From the NCBI GenBank assembly GCA_022225965.2, contig JAKJXP020000001.1, positions 62,001 through 126,000 of the forward strand: a DNA stretch of 64,000 nucleotides, in the 5' to 3' direction. Positions within the stretch are counted from its first letter, which is position 1, and each line of letters opens with the position of its first letter. Positions 11,140 through 22,582 of this stretch are shown here, piece by piece. The notes beneath the pieces were generated by a model. The model had not been told where the DNA came from. It was given only the letters and a program-made list of their open reading frames with translations, and ran no database searches. Made by a program: the position numbers and the translations under genes. This DNA comes from Diatrype stigma. Taxonomy: Eukaryota > Ascomycota > Sordariomycetes > Xylariales > Diatrypaceae.

Positions 11140-12740
11140 TAACATGATTTATATTAAAATGTTTTAATATAATGTATTATAATAAAAATAATAAAGATTC
11201 CTAATAAGGAAATATCATGTTATTACATAATATTTTAATCCATAAATTAAATAAATCCGGAATTCTAAATAATTGTAATAAATAATTAGCTATTTATTTA
11301 ATTTCCAGATTTCCTTTTTTTTTTTTTTTTTTTTTAGGTTTTAGCAATAACAGCAATAAAAATAATAACAATATAACAATAATAATAATCATATTTGCCC
11401 TTACCGATTTTTATAAAGTCCCGGATTTGCCTTTATTTTAATTCCTATTTCCTAAATCGCCTGTTTTTGTTTCTTAAAAGCTACGCCTTATCGTTCGTTA
11501 TTTCCTTAAAAAAAGAAAATTAATGGTTCGTTATCGCCGCAAAAATAAATTTTAAAGGGTTTCCATTACGAATTAAAATTAATTAAATATAAACGTTTTA
11601 GTATTAATAATTTAGGAAGCTATTAATGCCGCTTATACGGTAATCCGGTAACGCTTTTCGATCCGGCTTATCGCTTTCTTTTTGGTTCCGTTTTTGGACC
11701 TTTCCGTTTAAAGGGCCTTCCGGTATAAGTCCGGTAATTTTTGCCGAAAAAACTTTAATTTTTCCCGTAATCGACCGGATACAAACCGAAACCTATAAGC
11801 GACGTTAATTTAAGTTTCGAATCCGTTAATAGCGATAAAATATATACGCTATCGGAATAGCAATAATTTATAAAACGCCTGCGTTAATTATACGAATACG
11901 GCCTGTTTTGGCTATAAATATAACGGCCAAAAAACGAAATGCTATCGTAAATATATCGTTCTTAATAATACGCTTATAACTAACGAATATTTTCTAGTCC
12001 CAATTCCCGTTTTCGCTTTCGTTTTAGCTTTAATTTTAATTCCAGCTTTAATTCAAAATGCTTCCGTTTCCGTTTAAAATGCTTCCGCTTTCGTTTCCGC
12101 CTTATTAAATAATAAGCCAATCTTTTTAATATTATGCCAAATTATTATTAATATACGTATATAAATATACGAATAAAATACCAGGCCATAACGAACGAAT
12201 AACGGGCCGAGGCCTAATAATAATTAAAAAAACGCCTTTATTTCTTAAACGAGATTAACGACGAATTAGCCAACGCGGCCATAAAGCCGGACCCATTCGA
12301 ATATAACAATAGCAATAGCGGTAATAATAATAATAATAAAGGGATTAAAAATAAAATATCCTTAATTCCTAAAAATGAAATATTACGGCCTAATCTCTTT
12401 ACGGGATTTACGGAAAGAAAAAAAAAAGAAAAAAAAAACGATACTGTTTAATATATAATGCAGCATTACTAAAACTTCCTGGGCCCCCTTAAAGATAAAG
12501 GCGAAAATCTTTAAAATTAATTTTTTGCTATTTTGCTTTAGCTTTTGCTTTTAAATTCAAATTCGAAAAATGGCTTTAACGATAATATAATTCTTATTCC
12601 TATTATTAACTTATTTCTTTTATTGCTAATTTAATTATGCTTAGCCATTATGGCGATAATTATGGCTAAGAATTTAGCTAAATTCGGAAGAAAAAACATA
12701 AATCGCATAAGTAATTTTTACCGTATCCATAAATCAAATT
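11140..12740. other. Unassigned decayed AT-rich sequence
   Basis: RIP-like sequence with poly-T and poly-A runs (for example 11317-11336) and no open reading frame. Around 11.88-11.97 kb the plus strand reads, through stops, like a Cys-containing stretch (CVNYTNTACFGYKYNG), which could be a worn zinc-knuckle or DNA-binding domain of another transposon, but this is too weak to name. A hairpin follows at the right border. Confidence 0.4.
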
Positions 12741-12778
12741 AGCGGGCGGCGAGGGACGAGGAAAGCTTCGCTAATTTG
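12735..12778. repeat. Perfect 10-bp inverted repeat at the right edge of the RIP island
   Basis: CAAATTAGCG at 12735-12744 and its exact complement CGCTAATTTG at 12769-12778 enclose a 24-nt GC-rich loop. It sits exactly where composition switches from AT-rich to normal. The inner part of the right arm (AAAGCTTCGCT, 12762-12772) is also the complement of AGCGAAGCTTT at 4166-4176, at the left edge of the island. Confidence 0.55.
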
Positions 12779-13385
12779 GATAAAGAATAAGCCATTAGGA
12801 GTACTAATGCTGAGAGAAAGAGAAGGAAGGGGGTTGGCGGAAATCAGAGAATAGCACGGCAGAAGCTGAATACCCGCTGCAGACCTTCTTAGATGAAGCG
12901 TGCGCTGCTACCTCACCAGAAATTTGCGTAGTACATTTTGCTTCTGATTTGATACATGCTAGAAGAAGGATTGTTCAGGAACCAAAAGCTAACATCACAA
13001 CTGCACTATTTATCTCCTGAATTTGTTTAAAAGGGGCCATGGGCGCTGTGATGTATCAACCAGGTAATGCTGTGAGTGCGATTAAATGGAAATCTAACTC
13101 GCATTTCATGCCAGACTGCTTAAATTGAGTTCTAGAGATTCCTCAGGCCTCATAGGCCTTTCGATCGAGTCTCTCTAATATATAGGGTATATCAAAAGAC
13201 CGTGGATCGTCTCGTGTCACTTAACATCACCTCATATCGCTTGATATCGGAGCCAAGCGGTCGATAATCTCGTACTTCCATAGAATGAAACCTTCTAGAT
13301 CCACTCCGCAAAACTTTATATCCAAGGCCGCCCCTTACAACAACGCGGCTCAAGGTATTATTCCCTTTTTTTCTTCAAAAGCATC
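12779..13385. other. Intergenic region, no gene seen
   Basis: Normal-composition DNA between the RIP island and the 3' end of the coenzyme A gene. Short T-rich runs close to 13375 may belong to the 3' UTR of that gene. No ORF, RNA or repeat could be supported. Confidence 0.5.
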
Positions 13386-14882
13386 TCAGCTCGATTTGGT
13401 CCGCGCAGCGACGGACTGGATGTGCTTATCATGCAGCCCCCGGACCGCGGGTATGATCAAGCCCTCAATCTCGATCTCGGGCTCGCCCTCCGGGAGCGTC
13501 GCGGGGTCCATGGGCGCGTTCTCGCCCTCCTGCTTCGCCGCGCGCTTCTTCTCCTCCATCTCCACCTCAACCTCTTCCCTGTCCAGCTCCGCGGCGCCGA
13601 CCATGTCCTCGACGCCGGTCTGGGTCCTCTTCCGGCGGGCGCCCGGGACGCGGATCCAGCGGTCGCGCTCCCCGGGGGCGACGAAGACGACCTCCCACTT
13701 GCGCGTCGTCAGCAGGTTGCCGATGACGAGGTGGTGCTGGTACCGGTCGAGCGAGTAGCGGGCCTTGTGCACCAGGATGGCCGGGTCCGTCTCCAGCTTG
13801 AACGAGACGATCATGCCCTCGGGCGCCCACCCGTCCACCAGGTTCTTGAGGAACTTGGGCACCGGGTCCAGGTCGATGATCAGCCGCTTGCTCCGCGGCA
13901 CCGCCGGCGACGAGTCGAAGTTGTCGAACGCCTCCTCCTCGCCGGCGCCGTCGCCACTAGCGCGCTGTTCCTGCGTGACAGTCGTTGATCCCTGTTGCTG
14001 CTGCTGCTTCTGCTGCTTGAGCGCGTCCGTCGCGTCCGTGCTCTGGATCTTGTGCTCGGCCATGCGCTCCGACGGCACGAAGAAATCGCTAACAGCCGCA
14101 GCGAGGTAGAGCAGCCCGTCGGGGCCGAGGGGGCGCATGAGCTGGGCGACGGCGCGCAGCTCGTGCAGGTAGTCGGTGATGGTGACGAACGGCAGCATGA
14201 GTAGGGTGTTCTGGCGCTTGGCGGCGCTGTACTTGCGCAGAACGCGCAGCATCTTGGCTTGGTGGGCCGGGTTGGCGACGACGTTACTACTACTACTACC
14301 ACTACTGCCGGGGTCTCCGGGCACGGCGGGGGCCTCGTGCAGGAAGTCCAAAAAGCAGTCGGTGCTGTGGCTGTAGTGGCGGCTGTACGGCAGCAAGCTG
14401 AACTGACGGTGCAGGAAGATGACAGCGTAGCCGGCCTCGAGGAAGTACTCGGCCGAGGTGGCGCCGCGCGTGCCCGCGCTGAAGTTGTCAATAAACCGCA
14501 CGGTGTGCTTCTCGAGCGGCACCGTCGTGCCGCCCGACGTAATTAGCACCACACGCCGGCGCTCGGCGGCGTGCTGCCGGATGAAGGCCTCGGCGGCGGC
14601 GGCATGCTGCGGCAGCGCCTTGGGCGGCGGGTTTGAGCTGAAGTAGGCGTTCTCCTCCGTCTGCTGGTGGGAAGAGGAGGTTGCGGACGTGCCGGAGGTC
14701 GCCTGGCTGGCCATCGTGTCGTCAGATACAAGTGATGATACGGACGAGGCCCGTGATGAGCGGGCGGGAGAGACAGGGGAGAGGTTGAACGAGAGACTCA
14801 GTGCCGGCAACGACGTCGACGTCGACGCGGTCTCTTCGAACGATTGAGTTTCTTGCTGCTCTGGTGGCGCCTGTGATGCCAT
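13386..14882 (-). CDS. cab2: Phosphopantothenoylcysteine synthetase (coenzyme A biosynthesis)
   Basis: Single-exon gene for a 498-residue enzyme that joins 4'-phosphopantothenate to cysteine, the second step from pantothenate to CoA, in the cytosol. The diagnostic DFP/CoaB fold motif starts at about residue 113: [20 protein letters not shown], then [33 protein letters not shown] and FKLET appear further on, all standard for the eukaryotic family. Two insertions rich in Ser/Gly and Gln/Thr interrupt the core. The ATG at 14882 (MASQAPPE) is used here; a second ATG at 14714 starts a similar MASQATSG and would remove a Ser-rich extension of 56 residues that the yeast enzyme does not need. The upstream in-frame TTG is not a start. 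Confidence 0.9.
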   Translation of the reverse strand: MASQAPPEQQETQSFEETASTSTSLPALSLSFNLSPVSPARSSRASSVSSLVSDDTMASQATSGTSATSSSHQQTEENAYFSSNPPPKALPQHAAAAEAFIRQHAAERRRVVLITSGGTTVPLEKHTVRFIDNFSAGTRGATSAEYFLEAGYAVIFLHRQFSLLPYSRHYSHSTDCFLDFLHEAPAVPGDPGSSGSSSSNVVANPAHQAKMLRVLRKYSAAKRQNTLLMLPFVTITDYLHELRAVAQLMRPLGPDGLLYLAAAVSDFFVPSERMAEHKIQSTDATDALKQQKQQQQQGSTTVTQEQRASGDGAGEEEAFDNFDSSPAVPRSKRLIIDLDPVPKFLKNLVDGWAPEGMIVSFKLETDPAILVHKARYSLDRYQHHLVIGNLLTTRKWEVVFVAPGERDRWIRVPGARRKRTQTGVEDMVGAAELDREEVEVEMEEKKRAAKQEGENAPMDPATLPEGEPEIEIEGLIIPAVRGLHDKHIQSVAARTKSS

Positions 14883-15907
14883 CGTGTTAGTAAGTAGGGG
14901 CTGGTGATGCGTCAACGTAGAGGTGAATCATGGTGAGTGAGACCAGGGAATAGAGACGACCGGCATCTATTATATCGCTCATAGCCAAGCGTTTAAAGCC
15001 CCGGCAGATAAAGCTGAGAAGTGTGTTGGGTGTTATGTGCTATGTTATGTGTTATGTGTATGTGTATGCGCTATGCCTCCTTTCGGGATTGTGCCATTGG
15101 CACCCTTCGGCAGTCCGGGGCCCCTCCCCCATAGCCGTGAAGCCTCGGCTGCGGCTCCGCGTTTCCATGGCGGAGTGACTGCCAAGTACCCCGGCCGGTT
15201 GGTCTTCTGCGCCTTGATGTTACTCTGCATAGTCGACGAGACGACGAATACTTACTCTCTGAGATAGTATTTCTCGTGTGTGCTATGTCATATGTGATTG
15301 CCGTCAGTTTATTTGTATTTTCTGTATGATGATTCTAGTTTGTTGAGCGGCTCTGACGTATTCTTTTGGTTGTTGCAATGGATTGCCAATCGGCGTGGGG
15401 TTCGGTTTGCGCCGTAAGACGGAGTTAGAGCTGATGGTGGAGACCCATACTGTACTTACCGAATGGGTGTAGCGCAATTTGATTCAGTGCAATCAGCGCA
15501 ATCGGATGAACGGAGTGGGCCACGTGCGGTGGACATTACATACATACCTGTATGTTTAATTCCATACCTAGGCATTCGAGTTACCCGGAGCGCTTATATC
15601 AACCTTAACGGGTAATTCTGGTTGCCTGCTCATGTCATAGTCAATTCAACAAGAAACTCGATCCGAACTTGTACGGATTTCGCTGCTATGTTACAACAAA
15701 TTGAAAGAAAATGAAGAAGAAGAGGGGAAAAAAAAGGAAAAACTATGTACATCATCAATGCCGAACTGTTCCGCAGGTAGGCAGAGTGAGGATCTAAAGG
15801 GGTAGCTGTAGCTCCTCCTCCCCGACAACAACATCATGGTTTCTTCCCTCGGCCCGGAACCAGCTGCCTCTTTACCTACCTACGAACACTCCCATACTCT
15901 GTCACTG
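14883..15907. other. Intergenic region upstream of the CoA gene
   Basis: About 1 kb containing the promoter of the CoA gene and the 3' end of the Zn2Cys6 gene. It includes a TG-rich ATGTGTTATGTG-like microsatellite near 15025-15070 and a GC-rich stretch at 15100-15200 with short self-complementary pieces. No gene is evident. Confidence 0.5.
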
Positions 15908-17513
15908 TCATAGATCCGCTTGTTCGAACAATTTCACCCCTGATAATTTTCCAAGGTACTGCAGCTCAGCCAAAAACCACCTCCTTAACGAAATTTCGAC
16001 GTATTCCAGGCTCGAGGCGAGGCAAAGATTCCAGGATAAACGTCTAGCCACGTGCGGTTTGGCTTCCTTCTCGACGGCTGTCGTTACCGGATCTTGTGCT
16101 TGACGCTCGTGTAACCCATCATTGGCACTGGCGGTAACGATCCCGAGACATGAGGGCACGATGTGCGCCAGGCTTCTAGCCGCGTCCCCGAGGTCGGACA
16201 GGCACTCTATCCGTTGCTGGTGCGTGACGCCGCTGTCAGACCCTGCGTCGCCGATGGCGTCGAGCAGCTGCAGGTGTGTGTGTATGCCCAGCATTCTCGT
16301 AGCAAAGTACTTGGTCCAGATCGCCGCGTAAGAGGGGCTCGAGCAGACGTAGACGGTCGAGGAATAGAAGTGCTTTTCCAGCCGTGGATCGGATTCACGC
16401 ATGGTATGCTGTCGGTAGTTCCAGCTGCTCGGGAAACGGCTGGCCCAGCCTTGCAGCATCTGATCGATGTCTCGTGCCTCTTCGTGTAGCTGCTGCTGAG
16501 TAACGGGGCACATTAGCGCACGGGTGTCTCTTTGTTGATCAGATGCTTCTCGCAGTATGGAATGTAGTCGGCGGCGAAGACTAGTAATTCGGACCAGGAT
16601 GCGGTCGTATTCTAGCTCGAGTCCGTGCTCGCCGAACACTTCGCCATCCATCATCCACTCTGGCACCTCGAGGTGATCTCTCGCAGCAAAACGCAACAGC
16701 CCTCGTCTGACTTGCTTGATAGTATTCGTCACCGGACAGTCTTCATAGAGATGATCTCTCCAGTACTTTAAGATCGCCATCGACCCATTCTTGTGAGGGT
16801 TATGGCGATCTGGTGGGCGATGTGGCATTAGGGTCCCGAGACGCAGTCTTCCTGGATGTTGGAATGAATCCTCATATCTACTCATAAAGAAAGTGGCGAG
16901 TAGGCATTCATCGATATTCGCCGCATTCAGTGCGGAAAACGTTCCCCGGACGGCTTTTAGAAGCTGCTGATACCGCGAACCCGCCTCTATATCAGCTGAC
17001 GGGCAATGCTGCGTCCTTGAGAAGATCGCCAATGCCACGGAAGACATGGCGAGCTCCACGATCGGCCCCTGGGGTCTAGCATGGCCCCAACTAGTCAACA
17101 CGTAGTCTTCAAGAGTGCTTGTGATGCCCTCTAGGTCTATCGGTGTTAAGAGGTGAATGTGGGCGTAATGAGCTAGTGCTCGTGTGGGCAAGTCGGTGCT
17201 AAGAGACCGATGGATAACAGCACCTCGGATGCTGAAAGCTGCCTCGTTCAGGGATGAACGGGGCCCCCGGGGCCGCTTGATCCGGCCACTTGCGAAGCTG
17301 TTCTCAATATGAATGGACAGAGGGGATGGTTCCGCCTTTCTTCTCAGACATGCTCGTCTGGACTTCTTACATCTTGTACAGATCGGATAGGCCTCGTCAC
17401 ACTGTGAAGTGAGGTTAGTAATGCCACCCCTTGTCTCAGCAGTATCCGAGGCTGATACGTACTTTGACTTTTCGGGATTTGCAGGTTTGACATGGTGAGC
17501 TCGGAAAAGCCAT
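15908..17513 (-). CDS. Zn(II)2Cys6 transcription factor
   Basis: A 514-residue fungal binuclear-zinc-cluster regulator. Exon 1 (17513-17463) encodes MAFPSSPCQTCKSRKVK. An intron of 61 nt (17462-17402, GTACGT...CACAG) splits the cluster, and exon 2 begins CDEAYPICTRCKKSRRAC. Together they give the canonical C-x2-C-x6-C-x6-C-x2-C-x6-C pattern at residues 8-35. The rest has the helical look of a fungal-specific transcription-factor domain (ALAIFSRTQ, LLATFFMSRYEDS, GSMAILKYWRDH). The splice is essential: without it the first two cysteines are lost. The gene is divergent from a short-chain dehydrogenase across about 830 bp, so it may regulate that gene, but this is inference. Targets are unknown. 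Confidence 0.88.
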
Positions 17514-18340
17514 GCCGGCAATACTCAACAGGGTTGGAGTCGGAAGTATTCAGTGTAGTTCGCGGTTCGCGGTATGAGACTATCCTACGAAGATCTCAAT
17601 GATCATAACATGTCCCTGAGTTTCTCCTGGGAAGGACTAGCTAATTTCATTGATGAGCTCACCGTACGAAGTTACCACCTAGCAGATGGGAGTTCGGGGC
17701 TTGTCCCCGGATGTCGCATAACTAGCGACGTCTAAACTCCGTTGCTGTACATGTTCCGTTTCCAACTAAAAGCCGGGGTTACTGTAAGATATTGCTAAAC
17801 CCAATCTGGCGAAACGTCCCGAGAAAGGAAGTACACTTGTACGTATAAACTCTTGTATTAGCTGTACCATGTAGGGATCGTATACCTCTCTTGTTTTATG
17901 AATTTCTACAGAAGGCCTCTGTCGATTACTAGGCAGCTAGCTGAGCGCATAATTCGGGAATCAGCTACTGATATTTCTGACAGAAACACCTAGGTCACCT
18001 CTTGCCAATTTCTGGCTCTCCTGTCGCAGTGTATCTCCCTAGGTGGATTAGCTTCTCATGATTCTCCACACCAAACCTGGATTAGGTGGTTGACTCTTGC
18101 TCAGGAGGTCCCATCATGAGTTGTGTTCGTAGTGTAGATGGGCTTCCCCTCGGCGTTCTGATGTGAGTCTAGTATCTCGAAAGCGAGGTCTCTCACGAGG
18201 AGCCGTCTATAAATATGCCTCGCTCCTCTCAAATTGAAGCATATTAAGGCAGACTGTCTCATAATCACCAGATCCTATAGACTACTACAACTACAACTAC
18301 ACCTTGATCCACCAATCATTCCATCCGCTGCTACTTCAAG
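17514..18340. promoter_or_regulatory. Divergent promoter region, Zn2Cys6 gene / dehydrogenase
   Basis: An 827-bp interval between the start codons of the regulator (minus) and the dehydrogenase (plus). It is expected to carry both promoters. A TATA-like TATAAATATG at 18209-18218 lies about 130 bp before the dehydrogenase ATG, and a CT/AC-rich leader precedes that ATG. No specific operator was identified. Confidence 0.45.
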
Positions 18341-19151
18341 ATGTCTCCTACAATAGTCCTCATTACTGGTAAGAAAAAAGCACCCCTCGAAACCAGACTC
18401 GAAGTCCTTGCTAAACATACACTGTATATTAGGAGCCAACTCCGGCGTGGGATACGCAACGACGAGCGTAATCGCCCGGGAATCGGAGAACTTCCACGTC
18501 ATCCTAGCCTGCCGAGACCCAGCCAAGGCCGACAAGGCGAAGTCCGAGATCACCGCAGCCGGTATCAAGGGGACGCTATCGACACTAGAGCTCGTCCTCA
18601 CCGACGAGGCCTCGATCCAAAAGGCGGCCGCGTCGGTCGCCGAGCAGTTCGGACGGCTGGACGTGCTGATCAACAACGCGGCCGTCGGCAGCGTCCCCGC
18701 CGACAACGACACGGACCGGTTCCTCGGCACCTTCCGGACTAACGTGGTGGGGCCGTACCTGGTGTCGGAGGCCTTCCGGCCCCTGCTGCTCCGGTCGGAG
18801 AAGCCGTACTCGGTCTACGTCACCAGCGGGCAGGGGTCCCTGCAGATCGCGTCCTCGGTGCCGAAGCACCCGTACGAGCCGCCCAAGGCCCAGCCCTACC
18901 GCTCCAGCAAGGCCGCCCTCAACATGGTCATGGTCATGGACAGCCGCGACAACAAGCCCGTCAAGGTCTTCGGCATGGACCCGGGCTTCGTGGTGTCGAA
19001 CCTCCGCGGCACGCAGGAGGAGCAGAGGACCGGGCGCGGCCTGGCCGGTGACCCGGAGGTCGCAGGCCGGGTGCTCTTGAGCATTATCCAGGGAGAGCGC
19101 GATGCCGACGAGGGCCGGGTGGTCCACAAGGATGGTGTTCACCCCTGGTGA
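18341..19151 (+). CDS. Short-chain dehydrogenase/reductase
   Basis: A 248-residue classical SDR using NAD(P)H; substrate unknown. Exon 1 (18341-18368) encodes MSPTIVLIT plus one base; a 64-nt intron (18369-18432, GTAAGA...TTAG) follows, and exon 2 runs to 19151. The splice completes the dinucleotide-binding motif TGANSGVG at residues 9-16. Further family motifs are the LINNAA block near residue 87, the catalytic-serine region VYVTSGQGSL, and Y-x3-K as YRSSK near residue 165, followed by FGMDPGFVVSNL. The chain is slightly short but complete, similar to small fungal SDRs. Codon use is strongly GC-biased compared with its flanks. Its position head-to-head with a Zn2Cys6 factor resembles small metabolic clusters. 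Confidence 0.88.
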
Positions 19152-19596
19152 GAATAGACAGGATTAGTTTATCAGGCTTAGTGTCATCCTCAGATAGGTG
19201 GTAGATAAGTAAACTCAGATTAAGACACGGGTTCATTCTGGAGTGCTTTGTTCAAGAGTCTATACTTAGCTTGGGGCTTATCAAAGAGCAGACTTACACG
19301 GACTCATAAAAGATCACATTCGAACTCCGAACGATCTCAATGATATGATTTCTGCCCAAAAGGATAGCTGGGTGAAACACAAAGGTCGCAGATGGTAACG
19401 GGAGTAGTAAGCGGATCAGTTCTAGTACGTCTCGAAAACATGCAAGTGATATTACCCCTTTTCTCCCTAGATGCTATTCAATCTTCTGCTATCATTTTAC
19501 ACGTAGTAATAAGAGGAAGAAAGAAAACGAACACTCCTCGGAAACCACCATGCCTAACATCCCTGCTTGGTTTTCGTGCACAGAACGCTGGTATCA
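19152..19596. other. Convergent 3' intergenic region
   Basis: A 445-bp gap between the ends of two convergent genes (dehydrogenase and glycine-rich protein). It should contain both 3' UTRs and polyadenylation signals. No further gene is supported. Confidence 0.5.
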
Positions 19597-21077
19597 TCAT
19601 AAGAAAGCAACGACACCCACCAGCGCAACAATCACAGAGCCCCACAACCCCGTGACGAGCCCATCGGCCCCGAATCCGAAGCCGAACAGCGCCGGCGGCG
19701 GTCCCAGCGCCCTCCTCGCCGCACTGCCCGTGTCGCCATCACCACCACCACTACTACCACCGCTGCTCCCGGTAGCACTCCCACCAGCACCACTCTCCGC
19801 ACCGTCCGTAGCCGCAGCCCCAAGCGTCACGCTCGTAGTGTAATCGCCACTGACAGCCAGCGCGACCGTCGCGAGGGCCGTGCCGACGCCCGACGCGCCG
19901 GTCCCGGTCGCAGTAATCGTCGTCTCCAGCGTGACGGTCTCGGTGGTCGTGGGGCCCCAGCTCCAGCCGGCGCCCCAGCCGACCCAGCCGTCGAAGCCGC
20001 CGCGGCCGTTCCAGCCGCACCGGGGCCCGACGAACCAGGGGCTGCCGGCGAACAGTCCGCAGCCGCCATCTGCCCCGCCGCCCGCGCCACCAGCGCCGCG
20101 AGAGACCGTGATGGTCGCCACGCCGCCCGCCCACGTCTTCGACGCGCTGTACGCCGAGGCCCACTCCGAGGCGTAGCGGCTGTACCAGCCACCGCCAGGG
20201 CCGCCATAGCCGTCGCCGTCGCCGTCGCCGTCGAGGTCCGTGTCGTTGCCGCCCGGTGGCGGTCCGCCATATCCTCCGCCCGCGCCGCCGCCGTGGGGAC
20301 CGTATCCCCCTCCCCCTCCTCCTCCGCCATGTCCCCACGGACCCCGACTACTCCCCCCACCACCCCACCCACCAAAACCAGAAGAAGGCCAGCCCCCCGG
20401 GGCAGCCCACGTCACGGGACCCGCGGGATACGTGACGGTGGTGACGAAGACGCCGTCCGTGTTGCTACCAGTGGCGGCGCTGCTCGTGCACGAGGCCCAC
20501 CGGCCGCACAGCGACGACGACAGCGAGCTGTACGAGGTCCAGAGCGAGGGCGTGGCGGCGCAGGCGCTGCTCAGGCAGGACCCGGCGCGGCCGCCGGTGT
20601 CCGGGTCGTCGCAGTAGGCGGATTGGGCGGGCCAGAAGGGAGGGGGCGATGGGGCAGAAGATGCTGTTGACGTGGCAGCAGCAGCGGAGGTGGCGGCACT
20701 GAAGGCGGATGAGAGGCAGGATTGCTGGGGTGGGGGAGGAAGCGGGGAGGGGTTTTGTGCGCGTTAGCGGTTGTTCAGAGAAGGTGGTTGGGGTGGTGGT
20801 GGTGATTGAGCAATGAATAGATGAATGAGAGGAGGTGGATAGTGTTTGATCATAGGTAAGATAGTTTGCCTGAGTAGGTAACTATGCAGTGGAGTGCTTG
20901 GGATGATGGATGGATGGAGGGATCGATGACCATGCAGCTCGTCCGTATAATAAGGAGCGTCTGGCTAAGTCACGCTGAGGTAACACAACTTACAGCGCAA
21001 TCGGGAGCACCTTTCCACCACTGCGCGAGCACGACCGGGGGCGCCATAACGGCGGCAAGTACATCGCGAGACCTCAT
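19597..21077 (-). CDS. Glycine-rich, CFEM-like, probably GPI-anchored cell-surface protein
   Basis: A 403-residue secreted protein. Exon 1 (21077-20994) encodes MRSRDVLAAVMAPPVVLAQW, a signal peptide, then APDCA. An inferred intron (20993-20725, GTAAGT...CCCAG) joins this to QSCLSSAF, giving a CFEM-like entry (P-x-C-A-x2-C-L). More cysteines follow in YCDD, GRAGSCLSSAC and LCGRWASC. A low-complexity Gly/Tyr/Asp region and a Thr/Ser-rich stalk lead to a hydrophobic C-terminal tail (LWGSVIVALVGVVAFL) preceded by small residues, the usual GPI-attachment layout. The cysteine count does not match a full eight-Cys CFEM domain exactly, so the domain call is tentative. The intron is long for this genome and could hide a small extra exon. 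Confidence 0.68.
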
Positions 21078-22254
21078 CTTGACGACGAGGGCGACAGCGA
21101 GGGTGATGGCGGGCGGCAACAGGAATAGACGCGCGCTAGCGATGTGTGGCAGCTTGCTAAGAAAAACAAATATTGCGATGAAAAATTAAGACCTGTCACA
21201 GGCGGGCAAGCGCAGGATATCAAACGCTATATTTGCTGTGTAACCGCACTTACGCGTGCCTCGAGATAGCTATGTTTTCTTCGTCCGTCTCATGTAGGAT
21301 GGGGGAGAAAGTTTCAACTACTACAAATGGGCGGGTGGTTTCCCTCGAAGATGCGTTTGAGCCTCATATATATAGAGACGCATATATATGCAGTAGCCCT
21401 GCCGCGTGGCTTTGTATATATATACGTATATACCTATATACATATTAACTAGACTTTTGCATGCTCATCCTAACTACTAACTAGCCAACACCCCAATATC
21501 GGATGACAGCTCGAGGTTTACGTAATATGTACGAGCAGAGAGACACGCGTAATATGTCATCAGAGGTGCGTGTATCCTGGAAATAGCCGAAGCCTCCCAG
21601 CGTTCATAGTCGTCATCGGGCGAAACCTAAGGTTACCAGGGCGGCGGGCCGGTGTGTGAGCGAGCGTGTAAGAATTGCGTGGGTAGATTTGTGTGAGGGC
21701 TAGCTCTACTTGTGACCAAGCTCACCAAGGTTCGTCTGTACTTATCGGCTCGCATGCATTTGACTTTGCGCATCCAGCCCCCAGACATGCACTAGCTACT
21801 CGTCAAGGACACGCAATACCTGGTATGAATGATCAGACGTGATCAGCAGTGTATGCGCCTCTCGAGCTTGATAGCTTACGGCGCCGATGCTTTCAAGGGC
21901 ATTGGGTCGCACAAAAAAACATTTACCTTCCTAGGTATATCCAATGGATCAAATTGCTAGGGAGAGCAAAGGAAAGGGAAAGCGAGCCCTCCTCGTGGTT
22001 GTCAAACCCTCCATCGAACCTCGAGCCTCATCGTAGCCGCGCGTCCTCGCTTGAGCCTCGCCTACTTATTGCCTGCCTACCTACCAGAGTATATTATGTG
22101 GCACATGCATGCATGCGAGATAGTCGAGCTGATCATCGTCTATCGTCGTCTGTCAATAAGCAGCCATAAGCAGCATACAACCACATACTTACACTTGTGT
22201 AAGTAGGTATATTGGTTTCGTACTATAGATGGCCCCGGTGATGGTCCCCTCAAC
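21078..22254. other. Intergenic region, TA microsatellite
   Basis: No gene seen. A TA-rich microsatellite occupies about 21365-21447, with ATATATA and CGTATATA runs. Scattered TACCTA motifs occur. The promoter of the glycine-rich protein lies at the left end. Confidence 0.5.
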
Positions 22255-22256
22255 TA

Positions 22257-22580
22257 CAGTTGGGAAGGGTGTTAGATGTTAGTAGTTCCACATGGCCCAC
22301 GATATGCCACAAATGGGTTAGCGATGTAGATGTTTATATAATTTGTATGAGAAGTACATGGAATTCCATGATTTCCGCGTTGCTCCAATTGTTAAAAGCT
22401 ATAGCCAATTGAATTGTGGTGATAGTTATGCGAATTGAGGTGATAATTATGCAAAGTTATGTATAAGCAGCGTATGAACTTGTTACTTCCATACAAATTA
22501 TATAGCAATATACATGTCAATAAAAAGAGGGCATATTGTGGGAAAATGGAACTACTAACATCCAACACCCTTCCCAACTG
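22257..22580. mobile_element. MITE, Tc1/mariner type, 324 bp
   Basis: Non-coding element bounded by long terminal inverted repeats starting CAGTTGGGAAGGGTGTT. The left repeat (from 22257) and the complement of the right repeat (ending 22580) agree at 36 of the first 37 bases, and then more loosely for another 20. Both ends are flanked by TA (22255-22256 and 22581-22582), the target duplication of Tc1/mariner/pogo transposases. The interior has short direct repeats of the type AATTGTGGTGATAGTTATGC and no ORF, so mobility would need a transposase encoded elsewhere. Confidence 0.85.
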
Positions 22581-22582
22581 TA

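Larger units (their letters stand above)
4163..12740. mobile_element. AT-rich RIP island holding a dead Helitron and other decayed repeats
   Basis: About 8.6 kb of very AT-rich DNA starting directly after the HET stop codon and ending near 12.74 kb, where normal composition returns abruptly. CA and TG dinucleotides are scarce while TA is abundant and CG is retained, the pattern left by RIP (C-to-T in CpA context). No intact gene exists here. Read through its stops, the plus strand from roughly 4.75 to 10.0 kb encodes a Helitron Rep/helicase. From 10.0 to 10.4 kb there is a palindrome array, from 10.4 to 11.1 kb a less AT-rich block ending in a tRNA-like segment, and from 11.1 to 12.7 kb unassigned decayed sequence. 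The precise Helitron ends (5' TC, 3' hairpin plus CTRR) could not be fixed by eye. Confidence 0.85.

Noticed and set aside
15090..15190. Short inverted pieces (GGCAGTC / GACTGCC) suggesting a small transposon
   Set aside because: The repeats are short, imperfect and lack flanking duplications.
19754..20670. Long Arg/Pro-rich frames on both strands over the glycine-rich gene
   Set aside because: Products of GC-rich repetitive codons; only the minus frame joins to a signal peptide and CFEM-like start.
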